Source: Erythrobacter sp. KY5
GTDB taxonomy: Bacteria > Pseudomonadota > Alphaproteobacteria > Sphingomonadales > Sphingomonadaceae
Length of the DNA stretch: 64,000 nucleotides
Reading direction: 5' to 3'
NCBI RefSeq assembly: GCF_003264115.1
Contig: NZ_CP021912.1
Coordinates: forward strand, 806,001 to 870,000
Below the pieces are notes generated by a model. It was not told where the DNA came from. It made no database searches and was given only the letters and a program-made list of their open reading frames with translations. The first letter of the stretch is position 1. Each line of letters begins with the position of its first letter. Positions 27,632 through 35,502 of this stretch are shown piece by piece. The translations under genes and the position numbers were made by a program.

Positions 27632-28855
27632 ATGTGGCGCATCATCGGTCCCGCGCTGCTCTTTTCCGGGGCCGCCATCGGGACATCGCACCTGATTCAA
27701 TCGACGCGTGCGGGCGCGGTTTACGGGCTGGGCCTGATGGGCGTGATCGCGCTCGCCTGTATCCTCAAATATCCCGCCTTCCGCTTCGGGGTTGATTACG
27801 GCCACGCGGCGCGCCGGTCGCTTGTCCACGGCTATCGCGAACTCGGCCTGTGGGCGCCGATTGTCTTTGCGTGTTTCGCGATCCTCGTGGTGCCGGTGAT
27901 CTATGCAGCGCTCGCGTCGGCAACGGCAGGCATCGCAATTGCCGTTTTCGGCTTCGACATCGCCGTGCCGCTGCTCGCGCTTATCGTGCTTTCAGCAGCG
28001 GGGGCGGTGTTGCTGATCGGCGGGTATGACTGGCTAGACCTCATCAACCGCGTGCTTGTCGCGTTTCTGGTGGTCTCGACGCTGCTCGTTACCGCTTTCG
28101 TGCTGCCACGGGTGGATTGGAGCACGATCGGCGCGCTGGGCTGGGTCAGCGATCCGGGCGCTATCCTGTTCGTGGTCGCGCTTGCCGGGTTCATGCCCAA
28201 TCCGCTCGACGTGTCGGTGACGACCTCGATGTGGATCGCCGAGGCTGAAAGCCGCGAGGACAAGGACCACCAGTCAGGCCTGGCCGATGCGCGGCGCGCT
28301 TTCGCGTCGGGTTACATCATGACGGCATTTCTGGCGCTGTGCTTTTGCGTGATCGGAGCGGGCGTGATGCATGCAGATGGCATCGCGCCCGAAACCAGCG
28401 CACCCGGCTTCGCGCAGCAGATCATCGCGCTTTATTCAAGCACGCTCGGCGAAAGCGCCGCTCTGCTTGCTTCGGTTGCTGCATTGTCGGTGATGACGAC
28501 GACGGTTCTGGCCGCGCTCGACATTGGAGGGCGTCACGTGGCGTCGGTGTGGCAGCAGACCGTGGGCACGCAGACCGAGGCGCAGTTCACGCATGTTTAC
28601 CGGATCGCGATCCCGCTGCTGATCGCCTTTACGGCGGCGGTTCTTTACGCTTTCACCAGCAGCTTTACCGCCATGCTCGACCTTGCGACCAGCGCGGCTT
28701 TCGTCGGCGCGCCGGTGATCGCGAGCCTGAACCACCTCGTTGTCACGCGCTGTTCGATGCCGGAGGAGGCGCGCCCTTCGAACGCGTTTCGCGCGCTCAA
28801 CCTGTTCGCGATTGCCGTGATGACCAGCCTTGCGATCGCCTACTTCGTGCTGTGA
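27632..28855 (+). CDS. Nramp-related membrane transporter lacking canonical metal motifs
   Basis: A 407-residue membrane protein with about 11 helices and the inverted-repeat layout of the Nramp/SLC11 group, beginning GPALLFSGAAIGTSHLIQ. In ordinary Nramp Mn/Fe transporters helix 1 carries DPGN and helix 6 carries MPH; here the equivalent positions read AIGTSH and MPNP, so the main metal ligands are absent. A different substrate is therefore likely, and I do not assign one. Helices near residues 110-135 and 300-350 are strongly hydrophobic. Confidence 0.8.
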   Translation: MWRIIGPALLFSGAAIGTSHLIQSTRAGAVYGLGLMGVIALACILKYPAFRFGVDYGHAARRSLVHGYRELGLWAPIVFACFAILVVPVIYAALASATAGIAIAVFGFDIAVPLLALIVLSAAGAVLLIGGYDWLDLINRVLVAFLVVSTLLVTAFVLPRVDWSTIGALGWVSDPGAILFVVALAGFMPNPLDVSVTTSMWIAEAESREDKDHQSGLADARRAFASGYIMTAFLALCFCVIGAGVMHADGIAPETSAPGFAQQIIALYSSTLGESAALLASVAALSVMTTTVLAALDIGGRHVASVWQQTVGTQTEAQFTHVYRIAIPLLIAFTAAVLYAFTSSFTAMLDLATSAAFVGAPVIASLNHLVVTRCSMPEEARPSNAFRALNLFAIAVMTSLAIAYFVL

Positions 28856-28861
28856 GCGCTG

Positions 28862-29677
28862 TTACCAGCGCAAGGTGATCTCGGCGCAGGTCCGGTCCAT
28901 CTGCTCAAGCTCAAACGTGATCGCGCGTTCTGCATCTTCGTGAATGTTGAGCCTTAGCGGCGTTCCCAGCTCGACATAGCGCCGGAGCGTCATCTCGCCG
29001 CTCGTGTCGATATCTGTGCGACCCTTGATCAGGAAAAGCGCCTGGCGTGCGATCTCGTGGAAATGGGTTGAATTCACATGGTCGCCCGAGCCGCCGATCA
29101 CCGGATTGCCGGGAGGAAAACCGTTCTGCGGCGTGACCAGCGCCTCGACATAGTCTGAACCCGTCGCGAAAGGTGCGACGAGCACGCGTTCGTGCCGTGT
29201 TAGGCCCAACGCCTGACGCTCCGCATAGACGAAATCATTCTGTGGCGCGGCCTTGCGCGCCTCTTCCTTGGAGCCTTCTCGCCATTTCTCGAAATTGCGG
29301 TTGCGAAACACGACACCGCGCCCGCGAATGGTAACGATGACCGCACCGGCTGCGTTGAACAGCACGACGTCGTAAGAGGGATTGTCCGAGCTTTCATCGC
29401 GGGTGTAGACGCCGCGCACCGCGTGTCCGCCCGATTGATCGCCCAGATCCCAATCGATCCAGGTCAGCGCGCTCCACTGCGTCGCCTCAAGCCCTGAAAG
29501 CGCGACCGAAGCGCCCACGGCCGTCCAGAATGCCTGTGTCTGTATCACCACGGGGTGATGCGGAGGCAGGGTCAGCCAGGGCAGCCTTTGCGTGTCCAGC
29601 GAACAGTCGAAAGCGACCGAGCCGTCATCCGTGATGACTTGCCCGGTCGCATACGGATTGTTTGTGTAGTCGGGCAT
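28862..29677 (-). CDS. Protein of unknown function, possibly hotdog fold
   Basis: A 271-residue soluble protein with no signal peptide. The mid region (RGRGVVFRNRNFEKWREG) and the C-terminal beta-rich half (FHEIARQALFLIKGR, then IHEDAERAITFELEQ) resemble MaoC/hotdog thioesterase-dehydratase architecture, but this is pattern resemblance only and no catalytic residue can be named. Convergent with the transporter gene (6 bp between stops) and upstream of msrA on the same strand. Low confidence in function, high in the ORF. Confidence 0.78.
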   Translation of the reverse strand: MPDYTNNPYATGQVITDDGSVAFDCSLDTQRLPWLTLPPHHPVVIQTQAFWTAVGASVALSGLEATQWSALTWIDWDLGDQSGGHAVRGVYTRDESSDNPSYDVVLFNAAGAVIVTIRGRGVVFRNRNFEKWREGSKEEARKAAPQNDFVYAERQALGLTRHERVLVAPFATGSDYVEALVTPQNGFPPGNPVIGGSGDHVNSTHFHEIARQALFLIKGRTDIDTSGEMTLRRYVELGTPLRLNIHEDAERAITFELEQMDRTCAEITLRW

Positions 29678-29717
29678 CGCGCTCCCCTCTTTCCGGGCGA
29701 TCCCGATGGCTGGCTGT

Positions 29718-30263
29718 TTACGCCTTGACCTTGTTCTGGAAACTCTTGCGCAGTTTCATCAGCTTGGAAGGGATCACGGCAAGACAGTAAGGATTGCGCT
29801 GGCCTTCGCCTTCCCAATATTCCTGGTGGTAATCCTCTGCCGGATACCAGGTCGCGGTCTGGGTATCGCCCTCAAGCCCCTCGATCGTGGTCACGGCCAT
29901 CTTGCCGTTCGAAGCATTCCAGCGCCCGATTGCTGCCTTGGCTTCTTCGCCCTGCTTTGCCGAAAGCGGGAAGATCGCGCTGCGGTATTGCGTGCCGACA
30001 TCGCCGCCCTGCCGGTTAAGCTGGGTCGGGTCATGCGTGCCGAGAAACATGTCGTAAATCTCGGGCAGACTGGTCACGGTCGGATCGAACGTCACCCGGA
30101 TGCCTTCGGCGTGGCCGGTATTGCCGGTGCAGACCTGCTTGTAGGTAGGGTTCTCGACGCTGCCGCCGATATAGCCGCTTTCGACCTCGCTTACCCCTAC
30201 GACATCGCGGAACACCGCTTCGGTGCACCAGAAACATCCGCCTGCAATGATCGCTTGTTCCAT
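29718..30263 (-). CDS. msrA: Peptide-methionine (S)-S-oxide reductase
   Basis: A 181-residue MsrA that reduces the S-epimer of methionine sulfoxide. The N-terminal active site GGCFWCTE carries catalytic Cys10 and a second Cys at 13; GYIGGSVENPTYKQVCTGNTGHAE and the C-terminal WYPAEDYHQEYW are also typical. No signal peptide. It complements msrB at 12.5 kb, so both epimers are covered, but the two genes are not linked. Confidence 0.95.
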   Translation of the reverse strand: MEQAIIAGGCFWCTEAVFRDVVGVSEVESGYIGGSVENPTYKQVCTGNTGHAEGIRVTFDPTVTSLPEIYDMFLGTHDPTQLNRQGGDVGTQYRSAIFPLSAKQGEEAKAAIGRWNASNGKMAVTTIEGLEGDTQTATWYPAEDYHQEYWEGEGQRNPYCLAVIPSKLMKLRKSFQNKVKA

Positions 30264-30411
30264 GTCTATTCAGTCTCCTTTTCGACAAACGACATAGGAA
30301 GGCCGACCGGTATTGCCAGTGGCGAGCGCTCATTCAACCAGATGTCTTGTCATCGCGGGCTTCCCGCGTCAGGAGTCGTGCCACGACACTGGAGAAAGAG
30401 GACTCGCCGCC

Positions 30412-31272
30412 ATGAATATCAAATTGCTTGCTCCGCTCGCAGCTCTCGCTGCTGGAACTGCCCTTGTCAGCTTTACCGCGCCGGTTGCTGCTGAAGCCCA
30501 TATGGATGCCGCCGCACCCTCGCTTGAAGAGGTGCTGGCGCATGAACGCCGCGACGATGATCGCGCGCGCGATCAATATCGTAACCCGGCCGAAACGCTC
30601 GCCTTTTTCGGCGTGGAGCCGACCATGACGGTCGCGGAATATGGTCCGGGCGGCGGCTGGTACACCCGTGTGCTCGCGCCCTACTTGATGCCCGCTGGCC
30701 AATATATCGCTTTCAATCAGGACAGCGATGGCCGCACCTACCAAACCCGCGCACAGGAAGCCCGCTCCAAGGGCTGGACCGAGGACTTCAAGTCGAACCT
30801 TGCCGAAAGCATGGGCGTTGAAGCGAGCGAAGTGATGGCTTTCGAAACCGACGAAATGCCTGAAGAAGCTGCCGGCACCGTTGACCGCGTGCTGATCTTC
30901 CGTTCGATGCACGGGCTCAATATCGGCAATTCGGCTGACGATGTGCTTAAGGCTGCGCGCATGATGCTCAAGGACGATGGCATGGTCGGCGTGGTTCAGC
31001 ACCGCGCGCCCGAAGGCGCAAGCTATGACGATTACGGCGCACGCCAGCGCGGCTACATGCGCAAGCAGGACGTCGTCGCGATTTTCGAAGCCAACGGGTT
31101 CGAACTTGCCGGCGAAAGCGAAATCAACGCCAATCCCAACGATCCCGCCAACTGGGAAGGCGGCGTTTGGACGCTTCCTCCGATCCTTCGTTACGGCGAT
31201 CAGGACCGCGAACGTTACATGGCGATCGGCGAAAGCGACCGCATGACGCTGTTGTTCCGCAAGGCGGACTGA
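30412..31272 (+). CDS. Exported methyltransferase-fold protein, copy 1
   Basis: A 286-residue protein from ATG 30412 with AGAAAGAGGA upstream. A Sec signal peptide (MNIKLLAPLAALAAG...VAAEAH) precedes a class I SAM-methyltransferase-like domain with the glycine motif EYGPGGGWYT near residue 79. The C-terminus ends RMTLLFRKAD. SAM is not expected in the periplasm, so the fold is probably reused for another role. The following gene (31323-32207) is a close paralogue with a lipobox, showing a tandem duplication. Confidence 0.88.
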   Translation: MNIKLLAPLAALAAGTALVSFTAPVAAEAHMDAAAPSLEEVLAHERRDDDRARDQYRNPAETLAFFGVEPTMTVAEYGPGGGWYTRVLAPYLMPAGQYIAFNQDSDGRTYQTRAQEARSKGWTEDFKSNLAESMGVEASEVMAFETDEMPEEAAGTVDRVLIFRSMHGLNIGNSADDVLKAARMMLKDDGMVGVVQHRAPEGASYDDYGARQRGYMRKQDVVAIFEANGFELAGESEINANPNDPANWEGGVWTLPPILRYGDQDRERYMAIGESDRMTLLFRKAD

Positions 31273-31322
31273 GCAATCCGCTCGGGGGCGAGCGGACACA
31301 TCACAGAACAGGGAGAGGAAAG

Positions 31323-32207
31323 ATGATGACCTCGACGAAGGGCGCTGTGCGCCATTGGACCATCGCGGCTGCCAGCGTGCTTGCACTGGCGGCTTGCGCG
31401 CCCGGTGAACAGGCGCCGAGCGATGACGAACCGGCAGCCAACGTGATCGATGATGAGGTGTTGGCTGAAGTCCTCGCGCATGAACGCCGCGCCGATGACG
31501 CAAAGCGCGATGAATTTCGCAATCCGGGCGAAACGCTCGCCTTCTTCGGGCTGGCACCGGATCAGACCGTGATCGAATACGCGCCGGGCGGCGGCTGGTA
31601 CACGCGCATCCTTGCGCCGTACCTTGCCGAGGAAGGCCAATATATCGCGGTTGGCTTTGCACCCGAAGGTATCGATTCTCTGGGAGCCGACTTTCAAGCG
31701 CGGGTTCGCGAAGGGGGCGAGAACTTCTCCGCCGAACAGTCCGAGGCGCTCGGCATCGAGGCTGAGAAGCTGCCGTTCCATTTCGGGGATTCGATCCCTG
31801 ACGAACTTGATGGCACGGTCGATACGGTCCTTATCATCCGCATGATGCACAACCTGCTGCGCTGGGGGATCGCGGAAAGCGAGATCGCTGCGCTTCGCGA
31901 TACGCTGAAGCCCGGCGGCGTGATCGGCGTCGTGCAACACCGCGCCAAGCCCGATGCGGCAGACGAATTCGCGGACGGCAATGCTGGCTACCTGAAAGAA
32001 GCAGACCTGGTCGATTTCTTCTCCGAAAACGGTTTTGAACTGGTCGACAGCTCGGAAATCAACGCGAACCCCGCCGACACCGCCGATCACGAGGCAGGCG
32101 TGTGGACGCTGCCGCCGACCTATGCGCTCGGCGATCAGGACCGCGACAAGTACACCGCCATCGGCGAAAGCGACAGGATGACGCTGCTTTTCAGGAAAGC
32201 TGAATAG
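31323..32207 (+). CDS. Exported methyltransferase-fold lipoprotein, copy 2
   Basis: A 294-residue paralogue of the preceding gene. The signal peptide ends in the lipobox LAAC followed by APGE, so the mature protein is lipid-anchored, and an acidic linker follows. The domain core EYAPGGGWYTRILAPYLA and the C-terminal ESDRMTLLFRKAE match copy 1 closely, as does the whole N-terminal block EVLAHERR...FRNP.ETLAFFG. Starts at 31323 or 31326 differ by one Met. GGGAGAGGA provides the ribosome site. The pair suggests a soluble form and a membrane-tethered form of one activity. Confidence 0.88.
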   Translation: MMTSTKGAVRHWTIAAASVLALAACAPGEQAPSDDEPAANVIDDEVLAEVLAHERRADDAKRDEFRNPGETLAFFGLAPDQTVIEYAPGGGWYTRILAPYLAEEGQYIAVGFAPEGIDSLGADFQARVREGGENFSAEQSEALGIEAEKLPFHFGDSIPDELDGTVDTVLIIRMMHNLLRWGIAESEIAALRDTLKPGGVIGVVQHRAKPDAADEFADGNAGYLKEADLVDFFSENGFELVDSSEINANPADTADHEAGVWTLPPTYALGDQDRDKYTAIGESDRMTLLFRKAE

Positions 32208-32221
32208 GCAGTCGCAGAAGG

Positions 32222-32956
32222 ATGCAAGAGTTGGCAAGCTCGGGCGATCGCACATATGCGAATTTCTACCGGATCGCGGCAATCGCATCCGCGCTGTCAG
32301 CCGTCACCACTCTCATCCTGATCTTTGCGCCGCGCTTTTATCCGCCGATGGACGGTCTGGCGGATGTGATGGCGCTCGTTGAGAACCCGGCTTACAGATT
32401 GCGCGCCTGGGTCTACCTGCTGCACCCGTTTCTCGTGATGACGGCAGCAGTCGGACTGGTCGCGGCAATCTGGACTTCGCAGCGCGTGCTTGCTTGTCTG
32501 GGGCTGGCCGGTTTTGGCCTCTGGGCAGCAACCGAGGCGGCTCAGCAGTGTCTCACACTTTTCGCCTATGACCGCTGGAGGCTGGCATGGCTGGCGGGCG
32601 ATGAGGCGATCCGGGCGACGATGGAGGTGCGCAAGGCGATCTATGACGGCCTTTGGGATGCCGCCTACGTGCTTTTGATCATCGGGTTTTTCATCGGCAA
32701 TCTTGCGCTTGCCGCGGCGTATGCAAAAGGCAAGCGAGCGGAGAAAGTCGTCGCGCTTTTTCTGCTGCTCGCCAGTCTCCTGACCTTGACCATAATCATC
32801 ACCGAATTCGGCGGTCCCGCTCTTCTCCCTCCATCGCTGGCCCCGTGGATCTATCCTGCCGTTCAGCCGCTCGGACGCCTGATCATCGGGGTTTGGCTGT
32901 GGCATTTTGCATCACGGGCGGTTTCCGGCCGCGCTTTTTCGAACGCGAGGATTTGA
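32222..32956 (+). CDS. Polytopic membrane protein (DUF4386-like)
   Basis: A 244-residue protein with about six hydrophobic helices (near residues 18-38, 62-83, 88-105, 143-165, 175-198 and 212-232) separated by short loops, a layout like DUF4386-type membrane proteins. No catalytic motif is visible. It begins 15 bp after the lipoprotein gene on the same strand, so it probably belongs to that operon; what it does there is unknown. Confidence 0.75.
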   Translation: MQELASSGDRTYANFYRIAAIASALSAVTTLILIFAPRFYPPMDGLADVMALVENPAYRLRAWVYLLHPFLVMTAAVGLVAAIWTSQRVLACLGLAGFGLWAATEAAQQCLTLFAYDRWRLAWLAGDEAIRATMEVRKAIYDGLWDAAYVLLIIGFFIGNLALAAAYAKGKRAEKVVALFLLLASLLTLTIIITEFGGPALLPPSLAPWIYPAVQPLGRLIIGVWLWHFASRAVSGRAFSNARI

Positions 32957-33023
32957 AGACAGGGGCGGCGGCTGATGCCTCCTGATCGCGCGTTCAATCC
33001 CGGTTCACGTTGAAAAACCACCA

Positions 33024-33062
33024 TATCCTTCCATCGGCGAGTGTCTCGCCAATGGAAGGATA
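33024..33062 (+). promoter_or_regulatory. Shine-Dalgarno-burying hairpin before the SIMPL gene
   Basis: Left arm 33024-33041 (TATCCTTCCATCGGCGAG) pairs with right arm 33045-33062 (CTCGCCAATGGAAGGATA) over 18 positions with a single mismatch (C33035 against A33051) and a 3-nt loop TGT. The right arm contains GGAAGGA, the ribosome binding site placed 7 nt before the ATG at 33068. If transcribed, the fold would block initiation. No T-run follows, so it is not a terminator. Confidence 0.75.
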
Positions 33063-33067
33063 CAATC

Positions 33068-33853
33068 ATGAATTCGATCAAGCTTGCCGGCGCATCGGCG
33101 CTCGCCTTTGCGCTTGCTGCCTGCGGTTCATCTACGGGCGACCCGCGCGGGGTGGACCGCGCTGAAACGCTTCTATCGGTGAGCGCCACGGGCGAAGCCG
33201 ACATGCGCCCCGACGAAGCGCGCTTTCAGGCGGGCGTCCAGAACTGGGCGAGCAACGCCGAGCGAGCGAGCGAGGAAACGCAGGATGACATCGACCAGAT
33301 CGTCGCCGCGCTGCTCGAACTCGGGATCGAGGAAAAGGACATCCAGACCAGCGCGGTCAATGTCGAGCGGATCAATTATGGCGACCGGCGCGGGCAGTTC
33401 CAAGCTTACAACACGCTGAGCGTGCGGGTGCGCGACGTTGACCTTGCAGGGCAGGCGGTCACCGCTGTCACGGGCGTTGGCGCGAATATCGTCTCCGGCC
33501 CCGAACTGCGTATCTCCGATGTCGAGGCGGCGGCGAACACGGCCTACGCCAATGCCTATGCCAACGCCCGCAAACGCGCCGAAGCCTATGCCGAGGCTGC
33601 CGACATGGAAATCTCGCGCGTGCTCTACATCCGCGATGCGGGAGGATCGCAGGGCGGGCGTTATCTTGGCGGCGCAATGGCGACCGCGATGGACGCTGCC
33701 GCTTATGCGCCGCCTCCGCCGGTCGCTCCGCCTCCGCCCATGTCGATCCGCCCCGAATCTGCCGTGCAGACGAGCAATCGCTCCACGATCATGCCGGGCC
33801 AGACGACCAGCAGCGTGAGCGTGCAAGTGGACTTCGCCTTGCGGGAGAAGTAA
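33068..33853 (+). CDS. SIMPL-domain (DUF541) lipoprotein
   Basis: A 261-residue protein from ATG 33068. A signal peptide ends in the lipobox LAAC, so it should be a lipoprotein. The DUF541/SIMPL domain follows, with LSVSATGEADMRPDEARF at its start and NVERINYGDRRGQF and VSVQVDFALREK later; a Pro-rich loop (PPPPVAPPPP) precedes the last strand. SIMPL proteins form periplasmic oligomers associated with oxidative and envelope stress, but the molecular role is unclear. The ribosome site is hidden in a strong hairpin, which suggests translational control. Confidence 0.92.
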   Translation: MNSIKLAGASALAFALAACGSSTGDPRGVDRAETLLSVSATGEADMRPDEARFQAGVQNWASNAERASEETQDDIDQIVAALLELGIEEKDIQTSAVNVERINYGDRRGQFQAYNTLSVRVRDVDLAGQAVTAVTGVGANIVSGPELRISDVEAAANTAYANAYANARKRAEAYAEAADMEISRVLYIRDAGGSQGGRYLGGAMATAMDAAAYAPPPPVAPPPPMSIRPESAVQTSNRSTIMPGQTTSSVSVQVDFALREK

Positions 33854-33865
33854 GCGCTACGCCCC

Positions 33866-34741
33866 ATGAACACACTCACCGTCGCAGCCCTCCAGCTCGA
33901 GCTTCAACGCGAGGAAGAGAGCGAAAACATCGCCGCCGTCGCCGCGCTGGTCGAAGAGGCCGCGCAGCGCGGTGCAAAGCTGGTCCTGCCGCCCGAACTG
34001 TTTTCCGGCCCCTATTTCTGCCGCGAGGAAGACGAGGCGCTGTTCGCGCTGGCAAAACCCACTGCCGAGCACCCGAGCGTCATCGCGATGCGCGAGCTTG
34101 CGGCGCGTTTGAAGGTGGCAATCCCGACCAGTTTCTTTGAGCGTGACGGGCATCACCATTATAACACGCTCGCCATGATCGGCCCCGACGGCGAGGTGAT
34201 GGGGACTTATCGCAAGAGCCACATTCCCGACGGTCCCGGTTACGAGGAAAAGTACTATTTCCGTCCCGGCAATGACGGCTTCAAGGTCTGGAACGTGCCG
34301 GGCGATCAGGGGCAGACTGTGAGCATCGGCGTCGGCATCTGCTGGGATCAATGGTATCCTGAATGCGCGCGGGTCATGGCGCTCAAAGGAGCAGAAATGC
34401 TGCTCTATCCCACCGCCATCGGATCAGAGCCATACGACGCCGACCTCGACACAAGCCGCATGTGGCGTCGCGCGATGATCGGGCACGCGGTTTCGAACTG
34501 CATGCCGGTCATCGCCTCGAACCGTATCGGCGCAGAAGGGCCTACGGGAGAGCAGAGATTCTACGGCCATTCCTTCATCAGCGACGAGTGGGGCGATCTG
34601 GTCGAGGAGTTCGGTGCGGCTGAAAGTGGGGTTCTGGTCGCAACGCTCGACCTGGCACGCTCGGCCACGCACCGGGCCGGCATGGGCTTTTTCCGCGACC
34701 GCCGCCCGCAACTGTACGGCCGCATCGCGGAAGACATTTGA
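33866..34741 (+). CDS. aguB: N-carbamoylputrescine amidase / nitrilase-family amidohydrolase
   Basis: A 291-residue carbon-nitrogen hydrolase with the Glu44-Lys117-Cys159 triad in PPELF, YRKSHIPDG and GICWDQWYPE. The DQWYPE segment and the overall length match N-carbamoylputrescine amidases, which convert N-carbamoylputrescine to putrescine, CO2 and ammonia; the plant and bacterial agmatine route to putrescine uses this step. No agmatine deiminase is encoded nearby. It starts 12 bp after the SIMPL stop and precedes folK by 13 bp. Confidence 0.9.
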   Translation: MNTLTVAALQLELQREEESENIAAVAALVEEAAQRGAKLVLPPELFSGPYFCREEDEALFALAKPTAEHPSVIAMRELAARLKVAIPTSFFERDGHHHYNTLAMIGPDGEVMGTYRKSHIPDGPGYEEKYYFRPGNDGFKVWNVPGDQGQTVSIGVGICWDQWYPECARVMALKGAEMLLYPTAIGSEPYDADLDTSRMWRRAMIGHAVSNCMPVIASNRIGAEGPTGEQRFYGHSFISDEWGDLVEEFGAAESGVLVATLDLARSATHRAGMGFFRDRRPQLYGRIAEDI

Positions 34742-34754
34742 GCCGAACACTCAC

Positions 34755-35243
34755 GTGAGCAGCACCTTTCTCGTCGCGCTGGGATCCAATCGGCGGCACC
34801 ATCTCTACGGACTGCCTCGCGACGTCGTGCATGCGGCGATGGAGGAGCTTTCGGCTCTGGGCACAGTGACGGCGCGCTCGCCGGTCATCTCGTCCGCTCC
34901 CATGGGTGCTGCTCGTCGGCGTTTCGCAAACGCAGCAGCGCTTATTGAGAGCGAGTACGATCCCGAATCGATGCTGGCAGGGCTAAAATGGCTCGAAAGC
35001 GAGTTTGGGCGGCGCGGATCGCGGCGTTGGGGCGACCGCGTGCTGGACCTCGATATCGTGCTTTGGAGCGGCGGCGTGTGGCGCAGCCGCGCTCTCACTA
35101 TCCCGCATCAAAGCTTTCGCGAGCGCGGCTTTGTCCTGACCCCTGCAAGCGCGATCGCACCCGATTGGCGCGATCCGGTTTCGGGCCAAAATGTGCGACA
35201 GTTGAAAGCCCGCTTGACCCGCAAGGCTACCCTGCCTAGGTGA
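34755..35243 (+). CDS. folK: 2-amino-4-hydroxy-6-hydroxymethyldihydropteridine pyrophosphokinase
   Basis: A 162-residue HPPK starting at GTG 34755, with VALGSN at the N-terminus and the nucleotide-binding signature RWGDRVLDLDIVLW and IPHQSFRERGFVLTPASAIAP. It transfers pyrophosphate to the pterin in folate synthesis. The annotated start follows the aguB stop by 13 bases; a longer in-frame ORF reaching back into aguB is not a plausible gene. The protein is Arg-rich. Its stop is 56 bp before tRNA-Lys. Confidence 0.9.
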   Translation: MSSTFLVALGSNRRHHLYGLPRDVVHAAMEELSALGTVTARSPVISSAPMGAARRRFANAAALIESEYDPESMLAGLKWLESEFGRRGSRRWGDRVLDLDIVLWSGGVWRSRALTIPHQSFRERGFVLTPASAIAPDWRDPVSGQNVRQLKARLTRKATLPR

Positions 35244-35299
35244 GCGCTCCGACGCGCGCCGAGCGATCCAATAGGCACAGCCCGCGCGCGACCCCGTGG

Positions 35300-35375
35300 G
35301 GGCCCTTAGCTCAGTCGGTAGAGCAACTGACTTTTAATCAGTAGGTCGCTGGTTCGAACCCAGCAGGGCTCACCA
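35300..35375 (+). tRNA. tRNA-Lys(TTT)
   Basis: A 76-nt tRNA with acceptor GGGCCCT/AGGGCTC (one G-U pair), anticodon loop CTTTTAA giving TTT, T-loop GGTTCGAACC, and encoded discriminator A and CCA. A GC-rich dispersed repeat copy begins 21 bp downstream. Confidence 0.96.
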
Positions 35376-35395
35376 TATTATCCTATTTTGCGCAG

Positions 35396-35490
35396 CCGCA
35401 TCCGCGACTGCATCCTCGCTAGATGTCCTTCGCTTCGCTGCGGACCCGCTGCGGGCGCCCGGTCGGGCTTGCGGTCGCCGTGCGACCGAT
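35396..35490 (+). repeat. GC-rich dispersed repeat, copy B
   Basis: Best-matching partner of copy A at 6598-6686: both read CCGCATCCGCG, then a 5-8-base variable stretch, TCCTCGCTAG, then CCCGCTGCGGGCG, a CTTGCGG block and a closing inverted repeat around GTCGC...GCGACC. This copy adds TTCGCTTCGCTGC in the middle, which copies C and D share in part. It lies between tRNA-Lys and the YhhQ-type gene. Confidence 0.7.
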
Positions 35491-35502
35491 TTGCGCGACG
35501 AA

